Origin: Promethearchaeota archaeon
GTDB taxonomy: Archaea; Asgardarchaeota; Lokiarchaeia; Sigynarchaeales; SOKP01
Reading direction: 5' to 3'
NCBI GenBank assembly: GCA_014729315.1
Contig: WJKD01000769.1
Location: 1 to 15,433 of the forward strand
DNA length: 15,433 nt
Shown here: positions 1 through 5,474 of the stretch, in pieces
How positions within the stretch are numbered: position 1 is the stretch's first letter
How the letters are laid out: each line of letters starts with the position of its first letter
Made by a program: the position numbers and the translations under genes
Notes under the pieces: generated by a model
Databases searched by the model: none
What the model saw: only the letters and a program-made list of their open reading frames with translations
Told to the model about the DNA's origin: nothing

Positions 1-1
1 A

Positions 2-208
2 ACGGATCTAATTCTCAACAACGATATCCAGCATCATTTTGTCGACATTATCATCTCTACCAGCCACATCCATCTCGAATTTGAAAAATGTATGGAAATT
101 ATTGCGGTTTCGGGTCCTTTTGAACGGGTGAAAAAACTTAAAGAAGACCTTCAAAAATTAAGAAGCGTATTGTCCATCGGGTTTTTTGTCGTTGATAGAC
201 AAGATTGA
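2..208 (+). CDS. nikR: Nickel-responsive regulator NikR, C-terminal part (cut by window edge)
   Basis: Only the last 68 codons are present; the gene starts left of the window. The fragment is the ACT-like nickel-binding, tetramerising half of NikR, a repressor that senses nickel and controls its uptake. It carries the family's metal-binding pattern: His11, then His22-x-His24 and Cys30 six residues later (numbering from the first visible codon). This spacing matches E. coli NikR His76, His87, His89 and Cys95. The stretch ending VSGPFERVKKLKEDL fits the closing alpha/beta part of the ACT fold. The N-terminal ribbon-helix-helix DNA-binding domain is not visible. The stop is TGA. No nickel transporter gene or operator can be seen here, so the regulated genes are unknown. 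Family assignment is firm from the metal ligands. Confidence 0.88.
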   Translation, partial: TDLILNNDIQHHFVDIIISTSHIHLEFEKCMEIIAVSGPFERVKKLKEDLQKLRSVLSIGFFVVDRQD

Positions 209-334
209 AAAGGTTAGTAATTTGGGCTTACTTTTTATTGAATAAGGAAAAGAAAAAGTAGATCGAATAAAAATTTCCTTTTAGAGGGTAAAAAGAAGTG
301 TTGTGAGGCGACTTAAGGAACTTTTATTCAAATC

Positions 335-418
335 TATATTTATAAGGTCGTGTGTTATTATTAAGGAGATTTTTCTCAAAATTAAATTGCATCTGTCTGA
401 TGATTTTGTAATTTTTTT
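335..418 (+). ncRNA. Possible very short RNA unit (TATA box to T-run)
   Basis: A TATA-like TATATTTATAA at 335-345 would place transcription start near 366. From there the sequence can form two small hairpins: GAGA/TCTC with a T4 loop (366-377) and CATC/GATG with a five-base loop (390-402). It reaches a T7 tract at 412-418, the usual archaeal termination signal. No reading frame longer than a few codons follows. The stems are only four base pairs each and the region is AT-rich, so chance is a real alternative. Confidence 0.15.
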
Positions 419-461
419 AGAAAAATACTAAAGAACTCGAGGAATGTAAAGAGTAAACTCG

Positions 462-489
462 AAAAAAAAGGATTAAAATAGGAAAAAAA
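462..489 (-). terminator. Oligo-T terminator of the histone gene
   Basis: Read on the minus strand, two T-runs of seven (483-489) and eight (462-469) lie 44 to 71 bases past the histone stop codon. Archaeal RNA polymerase terminates at such tracts without needing a hairpin. The tracts also protect against read-through toward the convergent nikR. Confidence 0.5.
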
Positions 490-532
490 TTGAGAGTAAA
501 TATTTCTTTTTATTATTATTATTGCTTTTGGT

Positions 533-736
533 TTATAGATCTTTTTCCTGAACGGTTTTTCTGCCGTTAGCTTTCGCCCGTGCGATTGCCTTGTCCAAAA
601 CCTCGATGATTGCATTGTTCAGAGAGTCACCATCGATTAAATCGCCGCTGGTGTTACATCCCTTACTTTTAATATAGTCTCGGACTTTACTTTTGACAAA
701 CAGAGCGTCAACTTTGGCAGCTTTTTTCTTAGCCAT
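533..736 (-). CDS. Small histone-fold DNA-binding protein, face-to-face type with short third helix
   Basis: The 67-residue protein has a lysine-rich N-terminus (MAKKKAAK), a short first helix (about residues 14-25, VKSKVRDYIKSKG), a long second helix (about 36-57) and then RKTV. It ends at QEKDL, so the third helix is almost absent. Arg59-x-Thr61-x4-Asp66 reproduces the histone 'RD clamp' spacing seen in HMfB (RKTIKAED). The shortened third helix and the ANGRKTV stretch resemble the bacterial and face-to-face prokaryotic histones rather than nucleosomal HMf-type histones. The likely role is DNA binding and compaction as dimers or tetramers. The ATG start is fixed by an upstream AAAGGAGG about eight bases away. 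It is a single gene with its own TATA-like element and terminator. The histone fold is well supported; the subfamily is inferred from motifs alone. Confidence 0.83.
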   Translation of the reverse strand: MAKKKAAKVDALFVKSKVRDYIKSKGCNTSGDLIDGDSLNNAIIEVLDKAIARAKANGRKTVQEKDL

Positions 737-742
737 TTTTAT

Positions 743-752
743 TCCTCCTTTA
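743..752 (-). promoter_or_regulatory. Strong Shine-Dalgarno of the histone gene
   Basis: On the minus strand AAAGGAGGAA precedes the ATG of the histone gene by about six bases. It is one of the best ribosome-binding sites in the window and decides the start codon. Confidence 0.7.
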
Positions 753-773
753 TTGATTGCTCGAAACTTCTAG

Positions 774-796
774 TTATAAAAAATTTAAATTTAAGT
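774..796 (-). promoter_or_regulatory. Candidate TATA region of the histone gene
   Basis: Read on the minus strand this is CTTAAATTTAAATTTTTTATAA. It lies 40 to 60 bases upstream of the histone start, which allows an untranslated leader that contains the Shine-Dalgarno site. The surrounding sequence is also AT-rich, so the exact box is uncertain. Confidence 0.35.
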
Positions 797-1196
797 ATTG
801 ATTTGTTTTGCTTATTTTTAAACTTTCGGTTAGAAGGGTCATAAACCACGAATAAAAATGTCCTAGTCAGAAAATACAAAATTGAAATTTATAAAGTGGT
901 AATTAGACTTTTATTAGAAGTAAAATCCGTTTTCTAAAAACAAGAAATTCCCCTCTTTAAATTAATAAAATCAATTGATATTACTCATATCTTTCAATTT
1001 TCACTTCTCTTATTAAAAATTACTCTTAAGTTTTTATTTTGATTATTAATCATATTCTAAATTTAGGTATTACTTTATAATATCTTAATTATGTGGGCTA
1101 TATAATAATTAAGCTATACCAACACAATTTGCTAATTCTATAAATCTCAAGATTAGAATACTAATTTAAAAAAGAGCTAGTTATGAATTGGAAAAC

Positions 1197-1217
1197 AAAA
1201 AAATAATAAAAAAAAAA
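1197..1217 (-). terminator. Oligo-T terminator of the surface-protein gene
   Basis: On the minus strand a run of ten T (1208-1217) and one of seven T (1197-1203) lie 40 to 60 bases after the stop codon. No strong hairpin is needed for archaeal termination at such tracts. Confidence 0.5.
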
Positions 1218-1256
1218 TTAGATTTATTTAAAGATATGTTGTTAAATTTGAACTAA

Positions 1257-2828
1257 TTACATCCTTCTCTTTCTGAGAACAGCGTAGATAAGACCAATGG
1301 TCATCAAACCAGCAATGGCTAAAATGACGGGGATTTCGTATCCAGGAATTGCGGGAGCAAGACCTTCAATTGAATAGAACACTTCATCGTCAGTGATGTA
1401 TTCGATTTTGCTTCGACTGCCAGTGTCGCCGTAAGTAATGACGATTTCGTAGTCCTCTTTTTGCTCTCGACCTTCTTCGTATGGAGATCCCGGTACGTCT
1501 TTAACATCGGTCGTTGTCCATTCGAAATCCAAGGTTATAACTAAACCTTCTTGGTCGACTTCCATTTTCCAGCCGCCAAAGGTATCATAGTCGTCATCTA
1601 ATCGGGTGCCCCATACTTGATCTTCGTTGATGTCAAAATCATCAATAACCTTCTCTAACCATTTATCGACGGGAGCGTGTGCAGGAATACCGCTTGTGAG
1701 AAGCATTTTTAAGTATTCTGCTTTATCGGGAATCTCGTTTAAGAAGTATGCTTGAAGGTTTTGTCTTACGAGTTGGATAAGCACATAAGAGCCTAAAAGC
1801 CAATCTCCGTTGCCGATATCTGAATCCTCAATTAACTGCCAGTATGTGTCTCCAAAGTATAAAGGAGATGTATTGTTACCGATGGTGTTGTTTAATTGCA
1901 ATTCGACAAAGTCGTAAGAAGTTATAAGACCAAATCCAAAGTCCCATTGGGTATTCGCAGCTTTCGCAGCAGCTAAGGTGTTAAACATGTTGTCCCAATA
2001 GAAGGTTACTGTGTCCATCTGTGAGAAAATCTCTCCGACAAAAACTTCAAAGGATAGGTAAGATTTGTAAAGATCATGTGGATCTTCGATGAACGGATTT
2101 TCTTCCTCTTCTAAGTCTGGATCGTCTTCAAACTCTTCGTCTGTGAAGAACCAATTATTTGTTTCTAATATAACACCTTCGAACTTACTGTTATACTTCG
2201 CTGCCGCTTCTGTTCTCTCCAAAGTGCCTTGCAAAGCAAGTCCTTGGGATATTGTGGAATTCCCATAGGCTAAGACTATTTCGGGAACCATTCCGCCTGA
2301 TAGAGCGTTAACTTGACCAAGAGTATAATTTACTGCGTAAATAGCTGGAAAAGTTGTTTCAGATGCTGCAGTGGTGAATGTGTATACAGAAGGAGGAATA
2401 GCCCATCCCTCAACTACTTCGTCAATAAAGGGAACGGCGTCCCAATATTTCTCCAAAGCAAAAGGATTATCGTCTATTCCGCTTTCCATTAAGGTATCGG
2501 CGAAAAAGTTAATCTCGTCTTCGTCTTCCCAACCTAAGATCTCGGTCTGGCTTTGCGCGCCAACATCGTCAGCATCGTTACTGTAATCGTTTCCGATACC
2601 GTCGTCGCCGAAGTCGTCTTGGACGGAACTATCGGGATCCCACCCTAAGCAATCTCCCCACGTGTCCTTGTCGTAGACCTTGACCTCGCTTTGCGTTTTG
2701 ATACCCTTTGCCTCGTCCGGCACATTAAATTCCCAAGTTGCACCGGTCGCGGAGGGCATCATCATCGCCGCTGAGCTCATAAGCAATATGGATGAAATTA
2801 TTATTCCATAAAGTATTTTTTTGTTCAT
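1257..2828 (-). CDS. Secreted surface protein with C-terminal membrane anchor
   Basis: The 523-residue protein begins with a classic signal peptide (MNKKILYGIIISSILLMSS..., probable cleavage after SATGA near residue 30). It ends with IPGYEIP, a hydrophobic helix of about 18 residues and the basic tail RKRRM. That three-part ending resembles archaeal sorting or anchoring signals and is frequent in Lokiarchaeal surface proteins. The mature part is very acidic, with a Asp/Gly/Asn-rich stretch around residues 55-85 and a Glu/Asp cluster around residues 215-235; calcium binding is possible but unproven. Several Asn-x-Ser/Thr sites (NYT, NST, NNT, NTS) could carry glycans. A TTG six codons earlier would add MLDESK; the ATG at 2828 directly before the signal peptide is preferred. 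Codon use is more GC-rich than in neighbouring genes, which fits high expression. No enzymatic domain was recognised; an envelope or S-layer-like role is inferred. Confidence 0.8.
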   Translation of the reverse strand: MNKKILYGIIISSILLMSSAAMMMPSATGATWEFNVPDEAKGIKTQSEVKVYDKDTWGDCLGWDPDSSVQDDFGDDGIGNDYSNDADDVGAQSQTEILGWEDEDEINFFADTLMESGIDDNPFALEKYWDAVPFIDEVVEGWAIPPSVYTFTTAASETTFPAIYAVNYTLGQVNALSGGMVPEIVLAYGNSTISQGLALQGTLERTEAAAKYNSKFEGVILETNNWFFTDEEFEDDPDLEEEENPFIEDPHDLYKSYLSFEVFVGEIFSQMDTVTFYWDNMFNTLAAAKAANTQWDFGFGLITSYDFVELQLNNTIGNNTSPLYFGDTYWQLIEDSDIGNGDWLLGSYVLIQLVRQNLQAYFLNEIPDKAEYLKMLLTSGIPAHAPVDKWLEKVIDDFDINEDQVWGTRLDDDYDTFGGWKMEVDQEGLVITLDFEWTTTDVKDVPGSPYEEGREQKEDYEIVITYGDTGSRSKIEYITDDEVFYSIEGLAPAIPGYEIPVILAIAGLMTIGLIYAVLRKRRM

Positions 2829-2900
2829 TTTGCTTTCATCTAACAATTGTTTTTCGATTTTTTAAAATTAAAGTTTATTATATTAAATTTGCCACTAATC

Positions 2901-2914
2901 TTTTTAAATATATC
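2901..2914 (-). promoter_or_regulatory. Candidate TATA box of the surface-protein gene
   Basis: On the minus strand TATATTTAAAAA lies about 75 bases upstream of the ATG. This predicts transcription start near 2879 and a leader of about 50 bases. The insertion sequence begins only about 45 bases further upstream, so any activator site beyond that point would have been displaced. Confidence 0.4.
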
Positions 2915-2956
2915 GATCTGAGTTATTTTTTTAAACATAGTCTATGAAGAAAAAAT

Positions 2957-2976
2957 TTATATAACTTAAGTTGTGC
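2957..2976 (+). repeat. Left terminal inverted repeat of the insertion sequence
   Basis: It pairs with 4666-4685 at 19 of 20 positions; the mismatch is at position 14 of the repeat (G on the left, C on the right-hand complement). Matching does not continue past the next outward base. Confidence 0.85.
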
Positions 2977-3087
2977 AATTAATAAAATTTGATTTTTTAA
3001 ATAACTTCTGATTTTGTTTTATCTTTTAGGAACTCTGCCCTTTTCCAAAGTAAAACAGATGATCTTCCCGTTCTTTCCTCTTCCACG

Positions 3088-3210
3088 ACCCCGATCGTAT
3101 CACCCGGATATTACGGGGGTTTATAAATGCGTGTGATCTGCATCATATGTAGAGCCCCCAAAAGGGTCATAAAGGTGATATAAACACGCCTAGTATCGTT
3201 TTGTGGGCTC
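3088..3210 (+). other. Structured leader of the insertion sequence
   Basis: Upstream of the transposase lie several inverted repeats. The clearest is GAGCCCCCAAAA (3152-3163) with TTTTGTGGGCTC (3199-3210): 11 of 12 positions pair across a 35-base loop. GCGTGT (3129-3134) can pair with ACACGC (3184-3189), which lies inside that loop, so the two stems interleave as in a pseudoknot. ACCCCG (3088-3093) can pair with the G-run at 3114-3120. The leader has no convincing protein-coding frame. A regulatory RNA structure or internal transposase-binding sites are both possible. Confidence 0.4.
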
Positions 3211-3304
3211 TGATCACCTCCTCATTCTTGGTAATCCATGGCTAATGGCCCTACATGAATGTTCAAAAAAGGTGAAAAGAAACCACGAATCAAATACCCC
3301 TTGA

Positions 3305-4627
3305 ATGTTATTCAGAAAAGTTATATTCCTTTATGAACCATTTTGCCTCGGATCTTTCGCTGCCGCAAAAAAAAACGCCCTCAAGATAATTCAAGCCCTC
3401 TTAAAAAACAATAACGCCTCCTTGAGAGCGGTTTCTCAAAAATGCGTGGATAAGCGTGCTTCCACCAGCCTTACTCGGTTTTTATCTTCCTCTCCTTGGG
3501 ACCCCCACCAATTGAATAAAAACCGCCTGAGGTATCTTCAGTCGTTAAAACAATTGAAAGCCGTCGAGGAAGGCATCATCTCCTTGGACGATACTATCTC
3601 AAAAAAGCACGGAAAAGCCATCAAAAGTGCCGGATATCATTACTCGCACTCGGAACATAAAACGATATTAGGACAAAACATTGTTGCTATGCATTATAAA
3701 GACGACAAGAAGGAGACGTGTCTTTCAGGAGAGGTATACCTCAATAAAAAGCGAATAACCGAATTAAGAGCCCAAGGTGACGAGGTAGAGTTTCACACCC
3801 GAATTGAAATGGCAGGAGAGATGATACAGGAGATATACGACCTTGGTATCAGGGGGCAAACGATAACAATGGATAGTTGGTTTGTCACCCGGAATTTAAT
3901 CGATAAGATCGGTGAATTAAAGTATCATTGGGTGGGGAGGGTCAAATCAAATCGGATCTGTTTTGATGAGGACGGAAATCGGCAAAACATCACGGAAGTG
4001 GCAAGAAGCATTCCCGATGATTGCTGGCAAAAAACAGAGCCGTTATATGAGACCGCATTGAAAAAGGAGGATAACACCACGCAATATATCGCCGCAAAAA
4101 CGGTCAATTTGCAATCCCTTGGAGCCCTCAAGATGGTATTCGTTAGACCTTCCTTGGATGAGGAAGTGGTCCTGTTTATCGGAACAGACCGGTTTGATCT
4201 CTCCGCCCAGGAGATCTTGCAAATATATACGGGACGATGGCGTATTGAAACTTTTTTTCGGGATTGTAAACAAAATCTAGCCTTTTCGGGCTACATGGGG
4301 CGTTCCCTCATCGGATTTAAACGATTTCTATGCTTAGTATTCGTTGCTTATTCCTTTATCAAGTACCTCTCGCTGACGGGATTTTGGGGTCGAAACAATT
4401 TGCCTCGTAGAGAGACCTTTGGTGCCGAATTGGAAAATTATCATCAATTATGTTTTGAATATTTCATTTCAACCATTTGTGAGGTGAATTCTAAACTTTC
4501 CGATACTAAGGAGGTGATTTCTTATTTTCGAGATTACTATTACGGCGACTTTCAAGGTTCCTCCCATTATCCGGATGACCACGCGTTTTATGACCTACAA
4601 GCTCATATTTTGACCGCTGTCGGGTAA
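3305..4627 (+). CDS. DDE transposase of the IS4/IS701 superfamily
   Basis: The 440-residue protein is a cut-and-paste transposase with a complete catalytic set. The first Asp is in SLDDTISKKHG (Asp95/Asp96), the second in ITMDSWF (Asp190). The YREK signature is Tyr308-x2-Arg311-x3-Glu315-x6-Lys322 within YTGRWRIETFFRDCK. The N-terminal third (helical, with RFLSSSPWDPHQL) matches the DNA-binding region of IS701-like enzymes, and the length is normal for that group. The start is uncertain: ATG 3305 has no Shine-Dalgarno at proper distance and follows directly on a TGA that closes a 19-codon frame in phase (from ATG 3245). Another frame from ATG 3259 encodes a Lys-rich peptide beginning MFKKGEKKPR. 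A lost or shifted 5' end is therefore possible. Confidence 0.88.
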   Translation: MLFRKVIFLYEPFCLGSFAAAKKNALKIIQALLKNNNASLRAVSQKCVDKRASTSLTRFLSSSPWDPHQLNKNRLRYLQSLKQLKAVEEGIISLDDTISKKHGKAIKSAGYHYSHSEHKTILGQNIVAMHYKDDKKETCLSGEVYLNKKRITELRAQGDEVEFHTRIEMAGEMIQEIYDLGIRGQTITMDSWFVTRNLIDKIGELKYHWVGRVKSNRICFDEDGNRQNITEVARSIPDDCWQKTEPLYETALKKEDNTTQYIAAKTVNLQSLGALKMVFVRPSLDEEVVLFIGTDRFDLSAQEILQIYTGRWRIETFFRDCKQNLAFSGYMGRSLIGFKRFLCLVFVAYSFIKYLSLTGFWGRNNLPRRETFGAELENYHQLCFEYFISTICEVNSKLSDTKEVISYFRDYYYGDFQGSSHYPDDHAFYDLQAHILTAVG

Positions 4628-4665
4628 AGAAAAATGAAAAATAGAAAGCTTAAAAAATAAAAAAC

Positions 4666-4685
4666 GCACAAGTTAAGTTATATAA
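4666..4685 (-). repeat. Right terminal inverted repeat of the insertion sequence
   Basis: It is the inverted copy of 2957-2976 with one mismatch. It starts 38 bases after the transposase stop codon, so the 3' side of the element is compact. Confidence 0.85.
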
Positions 4686-4803
4686 GTTCCTATTAGGTAA
4701 TTACATCCGAATGCAAATGGGAGTTGGTAAACTGGGTTTCATTCAAATATTACGATTTATGAGACTAAATTTTCGATTATATCGTTTTTCGTAAGAATTA
4801 AAA

Positions 4804-4812
4804 TTTATATAA
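4804..4812 (+). promoter_or_regulatory. Candidate TATA box of the rubrerythrin gene
   Basis: TTTATATAA follows an A-rich BRE-like stretch (GAATTAAAA). It predicts transcription start near 4835 and a leader of about 75 bases. It lies outside the insertion sequence, so rubrerythrin probably keeps its own promoter. Confidence 0.4.
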
Positions 4813-4912
4813 TCTCCGGATATTTAGCGATTTATGGAATATAAAAACCAATTTAAAATAAGATCAGTTCTGAATTTACCTTAATTCATCGAAATTATAA
4901 AAACGAACTAAT

Positions 4913-5416
4913 ATGACAAAAACTAAAGAAAATCTTAAAGCTGCTTTCGCAGGCGAGAGCCAAGCTAACCGAAAGTATTTAGCGTTTGCTGAAAAAGCAG
5001 ACAAGGACGGCTATCCTCAAGTAGCGAGAGTCTTTCGAGCTGCTGCGACTGCAGAAACTGTTCACGCTCATAATCATTTGCGGGTTATGGGTGGTATCAA
5101 TAGCACTATCGAGAACTTAAAGGAAGCGGTTGAAGGAGAGCACTACGAATTTACCGATATGTATCCAGATTTTATTAAAGACGCTAAAGCGGAGGGAAAT
5201 AAAAAAGCAGAACAGACTTTTGACTATGCGAACCAAGTAGAAAAGGTACATCACACACTTTACGAGAAGGCTTTAGATTCGGTAAAATCTGGTAAAGATT
5301 TAAAAGAGAAAGAAATATATGTCTGTCCAATTTGTGGATATACTCACGAAGGAACGCCTCCCGATAAGTGTCCCGTGTGTGGAGCCGCCAAGAAAGTATT
5401 TAAAAAAATTGATTAA
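4913..5416 (+). CDS. rbr: Rubrerythrin
   Basis: The 167-residue protein is a cytoplasmic non-haem iron protein that reduces hydrogen peroxide in anaerobes. The four-helix di-iron domain has all expected ligands: Glu15 (FAGESQANRKY), Glu48 and His51 (AETVHAHNH), Glu79 (EHYEFTDMYPDF), and Glu110 with His113 (QVEKVHH). The C-terminal rubredoxin-like domain supplies the Fe(Cys)4 site: Cys138-x2-Cys141 and Cys153-x2-Cys156. Length and order are those of standard rubrerythrins. No superoxide reductase or other oxidative-stress gene lies alongside. The gene is single, starts with ATG without a strong Shine-Dalgarno, and is followed by a T7 tract. It indicates an anaerobic lifestyle with occasional oxygen exposure. 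Confidence 0.96.
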   Translation: MTKTKENLKAAFAGESQANRKYLAFAEKADKDGYPQVARVFRAAATAETVHAHNHLRVMGGINSTIENLKEAVEGEHYEFTDMYPDFIKDAKAEGNKKAEQTFDYANQVEKVHHTLYEKALDSVKSGKDLKEKEIYVCPICGYTHEGTPPDKCPVCGAAKKVFKKID

Positions 5417-5456
5417 TGTATATAGTATAGTTTCACTCAAATCCGGAGTTTTATTC

Positions 5457-5470
5457 TTTTTTTATTTTAA
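5457..5470 (+). terminator. Oligo-T terminator of rubrerythrin
   Basis: Seven T (5457-5463) followed by ATTTTAA, 40 bases after the stop codon and just before the end of the convergent radical SAM gene. Confidence 0.5.
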
Positions 5471-5474
5471 CCTT

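Larger units (their letters stand above)
209..532. other. Gene-free region between convergent nikR and histone genes
   Basis: This AT-rich stretch of 324 bases has no credible protein-coding frame. It holds a plus-strand TATA-like element at 335-345, an isolated Shine-Dalgarno-like AAGGAGAT at 363-370 with no usable start codon after it, and a run of seven T at 412-418. Oligo-A runs at 462-469 and 483-489 are the likely minus-strand terminator of the histone gene. A short (TAT)n repeat lies at 511-523. A minus-strand open frame across 382-615 overlaps the histone gene in another frame and has low-complexity composition, so it is not counted as a gene. Confidence 0.7.
737..1256. other. AT-rich gene-free spacer
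   Basis: About 520 bases between two minus-strand genes. The right side holds the surface-protein terminator (1197-1217) and the left side holds the histone promoter. In the middle (about 800-1190) both strands are interrupted by frequent stops. No RNA gene fold, repeat array or protein remnant was recognised. Confidence 0.6.
2957..4685 (+). mobile_element. Complete insertion sequence, IS4/IS701-like DDE type
   Basis: The element is bounded by 20-bp terminal inverted repeats differing at one base: TTATATAACTTAAGTTGTGC at the left, and the complement of 4666-4685 at the right. It contains one transposase gene preceded by a leader of more than 300 bases. The outermost eight bases, TTATATAA, are palindromic and occur at both ends. 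They can therefore be read either as part of the inverted repeat or as an eight-base target duplication (2957-2964 and 4678-4685); in the second reading the element is 2965-4677. The inside is clearly richer in G and C than the flanks, which suggests recent arrival. It sits between the divergent surface-protein and rubrerythrin genes and breaks no recognisable coding sequence. Confidence 0.85.

Noticed and set aside
511..523. (TAT)n short repeat
   Set aside because: Four units in an AT-rich 3' region; not a repeat array or regulatory element in itself.
382..615. Minus-strand 77-codon frame rich in Phe, Lys and Ser
   Set aside because: It overlaps the histone gene in another frame, and its C-terminal half is translation of the AT-rich spacer and T-runs.
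2829..2846. TTG start adding MLDESK to the surface protein
   Set aside because: It places charged residues before the signal peptide, and ATG 2828 gives a canonical Lys-Lys n-region.
4711..4794. 27-codon plus-strand frame starting MQMGVGKLGF between the IS and rubrerythrin
   Set aside because: It has no ribosome-binding site and no recognisable similarity, and it lies upstream of the rubrerythrin promoter candidate.
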